Below are positions 1 to 6,841 of a stretch of DNA of 13,315 nucleotides, piece after piece. The first letter of the stretch is position 1. The number at the start of each line of letters is the position of its first letter. The notes below the pieces were generated by a model. It was not told the origin of the DNA and did no database searches. It was given only the letters and a program-made list of their open reading frames with translations. The DNA is from an uncultured Ruminococcus sp. (GTDB taxonomy: Bacteria > Bacillota > Clostridia > Oscillospirales > Acutalibacteraceae), in NCBI GenBank assembly GCA_902766305.1, contig CACXDE010000138.1, positions 1-13,315 of the forward strand, in the 5' to 3' direction. A program made the translations under genes and the position numbers.

Positions 1-1
1 A

Positions 2-502
2 GTGTTCGACTTCAACGGTGACGGGAATTATGAAATGCTTATGTTTTCAAAGGGAACTGATACAGGACCACGTCAGGCGAGCCACAGCGAGTTTTGTACT
101 ATAGAAAACGGAGAAGTAAAACGCTTGCTGTCCGGCACAACGTCATCAGGTACAATAGGCGGACACAGCATCCATCTGAGATATGATGAAAATACCGATA
201 AATTCTACATAGGCGACGGCTTTTACAGCGGCGGCTGGGGCGGTCAGGCTTCGGGTTCAACACTGTACACTATGAACAGTGACGGCAGTCTTGAACAGGC
301 TATAAAGATAGATTCTACTGTTGAATTTAACGGAAATGAAGAATACAAACTTAACGATAAGGCAACAACCAGAGAAGAACTTGATAATATTTCAAAAGGC
401 ATACATTCTGTATTCGATATGTCCGTTGTCGAAAAGCTGTACAACGAAAAATCTGACAAATCAAACATGGAAAGATTAAAAGATCTTGGCGTAATACAAT
501 AA
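2..502 (+). CDS. Acidic Asp/Asn-rich hypothetical protein, C-terminal part (5' end outside window)
   Basis: The reading frame is open from the first base of the window and ends at TAA 500-502, so only the last 166 or so residues are visible and the true start lies upstream. The visible part opens with DFNGDGNYEML, an Asp/Asn-rich DxNxDGxxE segment of the kind found in FG-GAP, VCBS and EF-hand-like calcium-binding loops of secreted bacterial proteins. A Gly/Ser/Thr-rich middle (about residues 40-95) and an acidic and lysine-rich end follow. No membrane segment or catalytic motif is visible. An extracellular protein or lipoprotein fits this composition, but the signal peptide, if there is one, is off the window. 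A strong terminator follows 12 bp after the stop, so it is the last gene of its transcript. Function unknown. Confidence 0.7.
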   Translation: MFDFNGDGNYEMLMFSKGTDTGPRQASHSEFCTIENGEVKRLLSGTTSSGTIGGHSIHLRYDENTDKFYIGDGFYSGGWGGQASGSTLYTMNSDGSLEQAIKIDSTVEFNGNEEYKLNDKATTREELDNISKGIHSVFDMSVVEKLYNEKSDKSNMERLKDLGVIQ

Positions 503-514
503 TCATAAAACTAT

Positions 515-551
515 CCCCTTCGGAGCATCATCGCTCTGAAGGGGGTTTTTT
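515..551 (+). terminator. Rho-independent terminator of the first gene
   Basis: The arm CCCCTTCGGAGC (515-526) pairs with GCTCTGAAGGGG (533-544), 12 bp with one G-U pair, around a 6-nt loop. A run of six T follows at 546-551. It lies 12 bp after the stop codon of the plus-strand gene. Confidence 0.92.
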
Positions 552-563
552 AGTGTGGAATTT

Positions 564-584
564 GAAGTTAGGAGTTAGGAATTA
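564..584. repeat. Three heptanucleotide tandem repeats (left flank of inverted repeat)
   Basis: Three in-phase 7-mers: GAAGTTA, GGAGTTA, GGAATTA. They share the core rRGTTA/rRATTA. On their own they would be weak evidence, but similar period-7 arrays lie at 764-791, 6731-6822 and 11620-11654, and the 764-791 block carries the complementary AACT core in inverted orientation. The two blocks flank the 592-747 inverted repeat. Confidence 0.55.
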
Positions 585-591
585 AGCCTCT

Positions 592-747
592 CTGTCATTC
601 TGAGGAGCGAGGGATTGTTAAGAGTGGAGATGCTTTTTGACTTGTCGGCAATGATGCAATCTGATGTTTGCATAGACTAAGCGACGAAGAATCTTTCCGA
701 TTACGCTGCTTTCGTGAAAAGATCCTTCGCTGCGCTCAGGATGACGG
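592..747. repeat. Nested inverted repeat element, MITE/REP-like, no coding capacity
   Basis: The outer ends are inverted copies: CTGTCATTCTGAG at 592-604 against the reverse complement of CTCAGGATGACGG at 735-747, with similarity running on to about 609 and 728. Inside, 685-696 (CGAAGAATCTTT) pairs with 717-728 (AAAGATCCTTCG) at 11 of 12 positions around a 20-nt loop. The style (GTCATTCTGAG ends with GCGAAGAATCT inside) resembles short dispersed intergenic elements I recall from Clostridia; that similarity is from memory and was not searched. No transposase or credible ORF lies inside. Target-site duplications were not found. Confidence 0.65.
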
Positions 748-763
748 GTTTATTAAACTGCTA

Positions 764-791
764 TTAACTGACAACTTCCAACTGACGACTG
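764..791. repeat. Four heptanucleotide tandem repeats (right flank of inverted repeat)
   Basis: Four in-phase 7-mers: TTAACTG, ACAACTT, CCAACTG, ACGACTG. Their AACT core is the complement of the AGTT core of the 564-584 block, so the heptads form an outer inverted layer around the 592-747 element. They end where the minus-strand terminator begins. Confidence 0.6.
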
Positions 792-826
792 TAAATAAAG
801 CTGCCGCACTTTTTCAGTACGGCAGC
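791..826 (-). terminator. Rho-independent terminator of the ABC exporter operon
   Basis: Read on the minus strand, GCTGCCGTACT (826 down to 816) pairs with AGTGCGGCAGC (810 down to 800), 11 bp including one U-G pair, around GAAAA. TTTATTTA follows. It lies 11 bp after the stop of the DUF4340 gene, closing the four-gene operon. Confidence 0.88.
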
Positions 827-837
827 TCCATAAGCTT

Positions 838-2466
838 TTATGAATTTTTCGATGTATCTGTTTTTTCAGAAGCTTCTGAAGACACCGGTTCGGATGATTC
901 CTCTTCATCATCATCGCCCCTCAGGTTTTCTACCATGCCCTTCTGCTGTATCTTGTCAACCTGTGCGATAAGAGACTGTGCATACTCTCTGTCTGTATAT
1001 CCCTCTACGCGGTCATTCAGAACCACAATATATGATCCGTCTTTTCCTTTTTTCAGTACAAGCTTGTCCTCAGCCTTCTCTCCGTCATCACCGCTGTAGG
1101 AAAGCTGGGCGCTGAATACCTCTTCAAAGCCTTCATCACTCTTTATTTCTACGCCGGTTCTTTCAAGACCGCCAATATTCTGGATAAAGGTGTGGAAATC
1201 AACATATTCAACAGGCTTTGTACCGGTCTTTACCGTTGTTATGGTAAACTCTTCAAGAAGGTCATTTTCCTGCCTGTTATGCGTTATGTCATAAACAGCT
1301 GTGTTTCCTCCGGCAGTGATAACAGCCTTATCCATTCTGTCTGTGTTCGGGTAAACAAAGTAAACGGTTCTGAATTTATCGTATTCTACGCCATACCAGC
1401 CCTCAACATCAGATTTGTTCATCTTGAAAATTATCTTTCCGCCGTCACTCATGATATAACAGCTGCCGTCCTTTTCAGCCTTTGATACGAATAAGCATAC
1501 ACTTGTATCATCTGATGATTCTACCTTTATATTCATGTACGGATTATCAAGACCAAATTTCTTCTTATCCTCGTCCGTTATCTGGGCGGCGGCGACCTCC
1601 GTTCCCTCCATGCCGTACATCGTCCTGCCAAATGCCTGTACTGCTTCCTTTCCGCAAGGCATAAGATAGGGCGAGCGCATCTTAAATTCGCTGTCCATTG
1701 ATATCGACGACTTGTTGTCTATTACCAGCGGCTTTTCATAGCCTGTACCGCTTATGCTCAGAGCTGTAATAGTTACGTCCTTGTCAGAGTCATAGTCAAA
1801 GCCCTTTGTAATAGTCTTGTTCAGCATCTGGAGCTTTTCAACCTTGAAGGACAGAACATTCTCACTGCTCACAAGATAAACATTGGGATTATCCTCCATT
1901 CTGAAATATGTTCCCATATCGTTCGGCGCATCATTACCGAGATAAAGCTTTTTCTGTGTTGAATCGCTGAATGTCACCTCAACAGTGACCTTCGGCTTGT
2001 CAAGACCGTACTCTTTATATTTGGTGCCTGTTTTATCAATAAGCTGCAAAGCAGTAACATATGACACCTGATATGAAAGCGCGTCTGTTGCGTCCTTATT
2101 AAGCTCAAGCATTTCCAGCCCCTGCATAGTATAGCTCATATTTATCTTGACAGACGATACCTCTTCCCTTCTCTTGTTCTGGGAAACCTGAGAGCTTTCC
2201 TCCTCTGACGCGTCCTTAAGCTGTTCTGACAGCTCTTCAAGATCCTTCGTATAGTCAAAGCCTACAAGTGTATATTCTCCGCCGCTGTTTTTTACGGTTA
2301 TCTCTTCGGGCTTCACGCTTGTCTTGTCATACAGGAGTATATCAAGCGTATCAGAAGAAACACCGCTTTCCTCCGTGTGGGGAATATTGAGAACAAATAT
2401 CATTGCTCCTGCAAGTGCCGCTACAATGACTGCCGCTATGATAATTATAGTAATATTCTTTTTCAT
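838..2466 (-). CDS. DUF4340 domain-containing membrane-anchored protein of Gld-type ABC transporter
   Basis: A 542-residue protein with a short basic start, one strong membrane helix (about residues 5-27), and a large domain predicted to lie outside the membrane. The repeated pattern of short beta-rich units, such as LDILLYDKTSVKPEEITVKN and later YGLDKPKVTVEVTF, FGLDNPYMNIKVESSDD and LYLGNDAP, fits DUF4340, a family usually encoded beside GldG-like subunits. A Ser/Glu-rich stretch (about 83-106) and an acidic Ser/Glu tail (about 517-542) are low complexity. It is the last gene of the operon, 9 nt after the GldG-like gene. Its binding site AAGGTGA includes the stop codon of that gene, which suggests translational coupling. 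The molecular role is unproven; it is inferred to be an extracytoplasmic partner of the exporter. The antisense frames are shadows. Confidence 0.85.
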   Translation of the reverse strand: MKKNITIIIIAAVIVAALAGAMIFVLNIPHTEESGVSSDTLDILLYDKTSVKPEEITVKNSGGEYTLVGFDYTKDLEELSEQLKDASEEESSQVSQNKRREEVSSVKINMSYTMQGLEMLELNKDATDALSYQVSYVTALQLIDKTGTKYKEYGLDKPKVTVEVTFSDSTQKKLYLGNDAPNDMGTYFRMEDNPNVYLVSSENVLSFKVEKLQMLNKTITKGFDYDSDKDVTITALSISGTGYEKPLVIDNKSSISMDSEFKMRSPYLMPCGKEAVQAFGRTMYGMEGTEVAAAQITDEDKKKFGLDNPYMNIKVESSDDTSVCLFVSKAEKDGSCYIMSDGGKIIFKMNKSDVEGWYGVEYDKFRTVYFVYPNTDRMDKAVITAGGNTAVYDITHNRQENDLLEEFTITTVKTGTKPVEYVDFHTFIQNIGGLERTGVEIKSDEGFEEVFSAQLSYSGDDGEKAEDKLVLKKGKDGSYIVVLNDRVEGYTDREYAQSLIAQVDKIQQKGMVENLRGDDDEEESSEPVSSEASEKTDTSKNS

Positions 2467-2475
2467 ATTCTTACG

Positions 2476-4086
2476 TCACCTTCTGCGTCTTGCAACATAC
2501 ACCATTATGCCTGCGCCGACAATAAGCACGGGAATGACAGCAAACATTATTATTCCCACTATTACAGAGGTCTGTCTGCTTATGTCCTGGAGTGAATAAT
2601 CTGTTATGACCTTATCCTCAAGACGGATGGAATTATCCTCCCTGTGATTCAGATTATCAAAAATATTCATAAGATATTCCTGATTCACGAACTGGGATTC
2701 CATTATCGTCTGATTCCACATCTCTGTTGAGCCTGATACGATAAGCTTTGATATCGCCTTGTCATTTCCGGCTGCGCCCTGCATCATAATACATACGTTT
2801 CCTGTAATATAATCCTGAGGATTCCAGTCGTCAGTTACATCAAACGGACAAACGCCGGAATTTGAGGAATAGGTAACAAGCTTCTGAGTTACATCCTCAT
2901 TTGTAGGATAAACTCCCCTTGCATAGTCGGCAAGTACTGTCTGTCCGCCGGCTGAAATGTTATTTGTATACAGCTTTGAAGCAAACGACGCTGCAATATA
3001 CCTGTATGCGCTGTATGCGCTGAGGCTGCTCATCTGACGGCTTGTATCCATATCAAAGGCAAGACCGTCTGTAACTGCAAGACCGTAGCTGTCAAGAAGC
3101 TTATCAATATTCGACAGGTTAGCCTTATTCCGGTAAGCTATATATACCATGCTCTTATTATAGTTTCCGTTATTGTAAAGGAAATCATTGAGCTTTTTTG
3201 CTGCCGCTTCTGAGTAGTCCTTAGTCGGCGCAAAGGCTATTACCGTATTGACATTTTCCGGTATATCAGCTTTTTCTATCTCCATAGCAATAACCTCATA
3301 GTTATTTGCAGTTAGTATTCTGCTGAGATAATCGTGGCTGTCAGTGGAATTGTCAGTCAGCAGCACTATCTTATCAGAACGGTCGCTTGTAACCTTTACA
3401 ATTGCGGTATCAATTGCAGATTCAGCCTTTGTTGAGGTAATATACTGATACTGATTGTTCATAAGCTCATAATTGTAGAGGTCTTCCTTATGGAGAACAT
3501 TATACTTTTTGCCGCACCTTACAATTACATCGCTTGTCTGTAGATTATCGTCCGGATAGTCATTGACAAAATTTGGATTGGATACTATGTCAACATAATC
3601 AACAGAAACAAAACCGTTTGAATCCTGCACCATCTTGTCAACAAGATTTGTACACTGCTTATAATATGTAGAATCAAGCATTTCATAGGTTTTCCTCTGC
3701 ATAAGGAAAGTTATGCTTACCTTCTTCTTAACTCCGTCAAGAAGCTTGTATGTTGAATCGGACAGATTGAACGTACCGTTGCTTGTAATATCCGCTGTCA
3801 GTGCTGAAAAACGGTCTGTCAGCACAAAGGCTATTACATTCACTATAATTACAGCCGCAAGTACAAGCGCTGTAAGAACCATGGATGTTATCCTGAATTT
3901 ATTCTTTCTTGAATTATCTGTATCCTGTTTTTTTCCTGAGGTCTTTTTCGGCTTTTTTTCTTTTTCGGTTTTTTCAGGAGAAGCCTTCTCCGTTTTTTCT
4001 TCCTTTGCTGAACTGCCCTCAGCTATTACAACAGTCTCATCCGTATTTTCAGACAATTCATTATTGTTCTTCTCTTTTTCTGACAT
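2476..4086 (-). CDS. GldG-like ABC transporter auxiliary protein
   Basis: A 536-residue protein. Residues 1-65 are a low-complexity, very charged cytoplasmic arm rich in K, E, S and T. A membrane helix follows at about 68-90, then a long extracytoplasmic domain, and a second helix at about 508-531 that ends in four arginines. This is the layout of GldG-type proteins (ABC_transp_aux family): a large domain held between two helices, including a segment like DKIVLLTDNSTDSHDYLSRIL at about 240-260 that resembles the Rossmann-like part of the family. A strong binding site (AAGGAGGG) sits 7 nt before the ATG. It follows the permease gene by 13 nt. In Bacteroidetes the relatives belong to gliding and secretion systems; in Clostridia the substrate is unknown. 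The long charged arm may be cytoplasmic decoration specific to this lineage. Confidence 0.85.
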   Translation of the reverse strand: MSEKEKNNNELSENTDETVVIAEGSSAKEEKTEKASPEKTEKEKKPKKTSGKKQDTDNSRKNKFRITSMVLTALVLAAVIIVNVIAFVLTDRFSALTADITSNGTFNLSDSTYKLLDGVKKKVSITFLMQRKTYEMLDSTYYKQCTNLVDKMVQDSNGFVSVDYVDIVSNPNFVNDYPDDNLQTSDVIVRCGKKYNVLHKEDLYNYELMNNQYQYITSTKAESAIDTAIVKVTSDRSDKIVLLTDNSTDSHDYLSRILTANNYEVIAMEIEKADIPENVNTVIAFAPTKDYSEAAAKKLNDFLYNNGNYNKSMVYIAYRNKANLSNIDKLLDSYGLAVTDGLAFDMDTSRQMSSLSAYSAYRYIAASFASKLYTNNISAGGQTVLADYARGVYPTNEDVTQKLVTYSSNSGVCPFDVTDDWNPQDYITGNVCIMMQGAAGNDKAISKLIVSGSTEMWNQTIMESQFVNQEYLMNIFDNLNHREDNSIRLEDKVITDYSLQDISRQTSVIVGIIMFAVIPVLIVGAGIMVYVARRRR

Positions 4087-4099
4087 TTAATATCCCTCC

Positions 4100-4804
4100 T
4101 TATGCCCATCTTCTTTTTTCAATAACTCTGTCCGTAAGGAACAGGAAAAGACAGGTTACTGAAATGAAAAATACTACATTGGAAAGAGATACCATTCCCA
4201 GTGCAAAATCGTTATATTTTCCCTGAAATGAAAGAACATTGATTACCTTCGTAAGCCAGTCCCAGTTCACCGTATATCCGATAGAGTCAAGCAGGCTTAT
4301 CAGAACATTTATGACAAATGATACAATAGCCGCAACGACCGAGCTTTCAGTAAGCGAGGAAATAAATATGCCAAGCGCTACAAAGGATGAACCCATTATT
4401 ATCATGCCGAAAACATTTCCGATAATAACGCTCCAGTCCGGTGAAGCCATGAATGAAAGCGCAATGCCCTCAATAATAAACGAACAAAGGCAGAATGCAA
4501 ACACTGTCAGCGAGGACAGAAATTTTGACAGCACCACAGACGGTATACTGACAGGCGCAGTAAGCAAAGCCTGATCCGTCTTGTTCTTTTTGTCATCAGC
4601 GAAGCTTCTCATTGTGATAAGCGGAATAACAAAAAGTACGATAAAGAACATACTCTGAAACACCGGGGACATATTTACGCTTCCCGGATACAGACACTGC
4701 ACATAGAAAAATATTCCGCTGAAAAACATAAATGCAGCCAGCACCGCATAACCGATCGGTGAAGTGAAATAGGAGCCAAGCTCTCTTCTATATATTGCTG
4801 ACAT
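4100..4804 (-). CDS. ABC-2 type (GldF-like) transporter permease
   Basis: A 234-residue integral membrane protein with six helices at roughly 16-37, 48-65, 92-117, 123-148, 153-172 and 207-226. The start, MSAIYRRELGSYFTSPIGY, and the cytoplasmic MRSFADDKKNKTDQALLTAP (65-84) match the pattern of GldF-like and related ABC-2 permeases, where this segment contacts the ATPase. The tail EKRRWA is basic. The ATG overlaps the end of the ATPase gene by 17 bp and has a good binding site (AAAGGAGGT) inside that gene, so the two are translationally coupled. It should form the channel half of the exporter. The substrate cannot be read from the sequence. Confidence 0.88.
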   Translation of the reverse strand: MSAIYRRELGSYFTSPIGYAVLAAFMFFSGIFFYVQCLYPGSVNMSPVFQSMFFIVLFVIPLITMRSFADDKKNKTDQALLTAPVSIPSVVLSKFLSSLTVFAFCLCSFIIEGIALSFMASPDWSVIIGNVFGMIIMGSSFVALGIFISSLTESSVVAAIVSFVINVLISLLDSIGYTVNWDWLTKVINVLSFQGKYNDFALGMVSLSNVVFFISVTCLFLFLTDRVIEKRRWA

Positions 4805-5753
4805 TATCCTGTACCTCCTTTGAGCCTGCTTTTCCGGTGATTATTCCAAGGTATGTATCCTCAAGAGAGAACTCTACCGGACTCATCTCCAAAATGCTGA
4901 AATCCGTTTTGGACAAAGCCCTGAAAACAAGCCTTCTTACATCACGGCGGCTTTCCACAGTAAATTCACAGCATCCCTTTTCAGTTTCACCAAGATCAGT
5001 AACCTTTGTAACTCCGTCAACCTTCTGAAGAAGCGAACGAACCTGCTGTCTTCTTCCCTCTACAACAACCCGGAGCTTTGACGTAGAAGAACCCGTACCC
5101 GTAAGCGAGGTTTTAAGCTCATCTGCTACAATTTTACCCTCATTTATTATAAGTATCTTATCGCATACTGCCTGAACCTCTGAAAGAAGATGTGAAGACA
5201 GAATTATCGTATGCTTCTTTCCCAGATCACGGATAAGCCGTCTTATCTCTATTATCTGCTGAGGGTCAAGACCTACTGTCGGTTCGTCAAGAATCAGAAC
5301 AGGCGGATCTCCTATCAGTGCCTGCGCAAGACCGACACGCTGACGATAACCCTTTGACAGGTGCTTTATTACCCTCTCCTTCACATCCGATATCTTTACC
5401 AGCTCACAGATGGAATTGATATGCTCCTTCATGGGCTTTTTTACCTTTTTGAGCCTGAACATAAATTCGAGATATCCTCTTACAGTCATATCATTGTAAA
5501 GCGGCGGAATCTCAGGGAGATAGCCTATCTTCTTCTTTGCAAGAGACGGATTCTCCAGTATATCCGTACCGTCAATCTCTACAGTACCGGCATCGCTGGA
5601 CAAATATCCTGTTATAATATTCATGGTAGTCGATTTTCCGGCGCCGTTGGGGCCAAGAAATCCCAGTATCTCACCCTCGCCAAGTGTAAAGCTTACGTTA
5701 TCCAATGCCCTTTCATGGACATAATATTTCGTAAGATTTTTTACCTTTATCAT
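4788..5753 (-). CDS. ABC transporter ATP-binding protein (GldA-like)
   Basis: A 321-residue ATPase. Walker A is GPNGAGKST (34-42), the signature is LSKGYRQRVG (132-141), Walker B is VLILDEP with catalytic Glu157, and the H-loop is His188. The Q-loop position reads YLPE (78-81), as is common in the GldA/ABC-2 export branch. A C-terminal region of about 100 residues (215-321) lies beyond the nucleotide-binding fold, as in other ABC-2 ATPases. The start ATG has an excellent site (GAGGAGG) 7 nt upstream. A promoter (5777-5806) lies immediately before it, overlapping the end of the exonuclease gene. It is the first gene of the operon and powers the GldF/GldG/DUF4340 complex. Confidence 0.93.
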   Translation of the reverse strand: MIKVKNLTKYYVHERALDNVSFTLGEGEILGFLGPNGAGKSTTMNIITGYLSSDAGTVEIDGTDILENPSLAKKKIGYLPEIPPLYNDMTVRGYLEFMFRLKKVKKPMKEHINSICELVKISDVKERVIKHLSKGYRQRVGLAQALIGDPPVLILDEPTVGLDPQQIIEIRRLIRDLGKKHTIILSSHLLSEVQAVCDKILIINEGKIVADELKTSLTGTGSSTSKLRVVVEGRRQQVRSLLQKVDGVTKVTDLGETEKGCCEFTVESRRDVRRLVFRALSKTDFSILEMSPVEFSLEDTYLGIITGKAGSKEVQDNVSNI

Positions 5754-5776
5754 TTATTTACCTCCTCATATAAGCG

Positions 5777-5806
5777 TTTATAAACTGCCGGTACACTAAC
5801 CGTCAA
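5777..5806 (-). promoter_or_regulatory. Sigma-A-type promoter of the Gld-type ABC operon
   Basis: On the minus strand, TTGACG (5806-5801) and TATAAA (5782-5777) are separated by 18 bp, each matching five of six consensus bases. The -35 box lies inside the last codons of the exonuclease III gene. The predicted transcript would start near 5770, only about 17 nt before the ATG, with the ribosome binding site at its very 5' end. Confidence 0.6.
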
Positions 5807-6560
5807 GTTCAATTTCGAGCAGAACAGGACAGTGATCGCTTCCGTAGATATCGGACAGAATGTCAGCATTTTTTATCCTGTCAGCTATTCTGTCAGATAC
5901 AATGAAATAATCTATACGCCATCCGGCATTATTCTTTCTTGCATTAAAGCGGTATGACCACCAGCTGTATCTTCCGGTCTCATCAGGGTGAAGATAACGG
6001 AAGCTGTCAGTAAAACCGCTGTCCAGCAGTATTCCTATCTTTTCCCTTTCCTGATCTGAAAAGCCTGCATTTCCCCTGTTCGTTTTGGGATTTTTCAGGT
6101 CTATCTCATTATGAGCAACATTCAGATCTCCGCAGTATATAACGGGCTTTTCCTTGTCAAGTCTCATCAGATATTCCCTGAGATCCGTTTCCCACTGCAT
6201 ACGATAGTCTATTCTGAGAAGACCGTCCTTTGCATTGGGTGTATACACATTTACAAGGTAAAAATTCCCCATATCTACAGTTATCATTCTGCCCTCGTGG
6301 CTGTGTTCTTCGATATCCATACCGTTAAGAATTACCTGCTCTGGTGTATGCGGTGTAAAAACTGCCGTGCCGGAATAGCCCTTTTTTTCAGCACTGTTGA
6401 AATATTTATTATAGCCCTCAAGCGGAACATCAGCCTGTCCCTCCTGCATTTTTGTTTCCTGTAAACACATAAAATCAGGCTTAAGCTCATTTACAACATC
6501 AATGAAGCCCTTCTGCATACAGGCTCTCAGACCATTGACATTCCATGAAACAAATCTCAT
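5796..6560 (-). CDS. xth: Exodeoxyribonuclease III (AP endonuclease, ExoIII family)
   Basis: A 254-residue cytoplasmic DNA repair nuclease that should cut at abasic sites and remove 3' blocking groups in base excision repair. The endonuclease/exonuclease/phosphatase fold residues are all visible: Asn7 in FVSWNVNGLRA, metal ligand Glu35 in LQETKMQ, Tyr106 in VNVYTPN, the catalytic GDLNVAH with Asp145 and Asn147, Asp217 in GWRIDYF, and Asp242-His243 in GSDHCP. The length fits the bacterial family. A GGAAG binding site sits 7 nt before the ATG, and an extended -10 promoter lies upstream (6613-6641). No terminator separates it from the ABC operon, 42 bp downstream, so some read-through is likely. 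Nothing suggests a functional link to the exporter. Confidence 0.96.
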   Translation of the reverse strand: MRFVSWNVNGLRACMQKGFIDVVNELKPDFMCLQETKMQEGQADVPLEGYNKYFNSAEKKGYSGTAVFTPHTPEQVILNGMDIEEHSHEGRMITVDMGNFYLVNVYTPNAKDGLLRIDYRMQWETDLREYLMRLDKEKPVIYCGDLNVAHNEIDLKNPKTNRGNAGFSDQEREKIGILLDSGFTDSFRYLHPDETGRYSWWSYRFNARKNNAGWRIDYFIVSDRIADRIKNADILSDIYGSDHCPVLLEIELDG

Positions 6561-6612
6561 ATATTACTTCCTTTCAGCTTCAAATTTTCATGTACAACAA
6601 CTATACACAGTA

Positions 6613-6641
6613 ATTATAACACAAACTTCCGTCAATTACAA
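6613..6641 (-). promoter_or_regulatory. Extended -10 promoter of exodeoxyribonuclease III
   Basis: On the minus strand, TATAAT (6618-6613) is preceded directly by TGT, giving an extended -10. A TTGTAA -35 box (6641-6636) sits 17 bp away. The leader would be about 45-50 nt. The divergent promoter for the lactamase-fold gene lies about 55 bp further on, so the two genes share a control region. Confidence 0.7.
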
Positions 6642-6696
6642 TTCCATAAAGACAAGATACACAATAAAAGATAGAATTTTATCTTCACGAGATATA

Positions 6697-6725
6697 TTTA
6701 CAAACAGGAGCTTTCATAGTATAAT
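6697..6725 (+). promoter_or_regulatory. Sigma-A-type promoter of the lactamase-fold gene
   Basis: TTTACA (6697-6702) and a perfect TATAAT (6720-6725) with exactly 17 bp between. The transcript should start near 6732, which places the whole 6731-6822 heptad array inside a leader of about 110 nt. Confidence 0.75.
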
Positions 6726-6730
6726 TATTT

Positions 6731-6822
6731 CAGTTATCAGTTGTCAGTTGTCAGTTGAAAGCTGTTCAGCTTACAGCTTATAACTTTTAACTTACAACTT
6801 ACGACTTACAACTTACAGCTTT
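6731..6822 (+). repeat. Heptanucleotide tandem array forming a long hairpin in the 5' leader
   Basis: Thirteen 7-mers in two phases, slipped by one base at 6766. The left block (6731-6765) reads CAGTTAT, CAGTTGT, CAGTTGT, CAGTTGA, AAGCTGT. The right block (6767-6822) reads CAGCTTA twice, TAACTTT, TAACTTA, CAACTTA, CGACTTA, CAACTTA, CAGCTTT. The cores are complementary, so 6737-6757 can pair with 6795-6815 at 17 of 21 positions plus one G-U, with a mismatch every seven bases. Nested inside, AAGCTGT (6759-6765) pairs perfectly with ACAGCTT (6773-6779). A second ACAGCTT copy ends at 6822, so this pairing could switch. It lies between the -10 box and the AGGAG at 6831-6835. It matches no riboswitch I know. 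Confidence 0.75.
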
Positions 6823-6841
6823 AAGCCAACAGGAGAAAAAA

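Noticed and set aside
668..1099. Plus-strand ORF of 143 codons
   Set aside because: Its first part lies in the intergenic repeat and terminator and the rest is antisense to the DUF4340 gene; it is Ser-rich with no binding site or family features.
3713..4226. Plus-strand ORFs rich in Phe and Ser opposite the GldG-like gene
   Set aside because: They mirror the lysine/glutamate-rich arm of the real gene read backwards (AAA/GAA codons give Phe/Ser-rich antisense) and have no start signals.
5490..5520. ABC ATPase Q-loop apparently lacking Gln (YLPE)
   Set aside because: This form is common in the GldA/ABC-2 export branch and is not a defect; all other nucleotide-binding motifs are intact.
6613..6635. 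TTGACG as the -35 box of the exonuclease III promoter
   Set aside because: It lies only 11 bp from the TATAAT; TTGTAA just upstream gives the correct 17-bp spacing, and the TGT before TATAAT makes an extended -10.
6731..6822. Possible CRISPR array
   Set aside because: The repeat unit is 7 bp with no spacers and no cas genes nearby; it is a simple tandem array.
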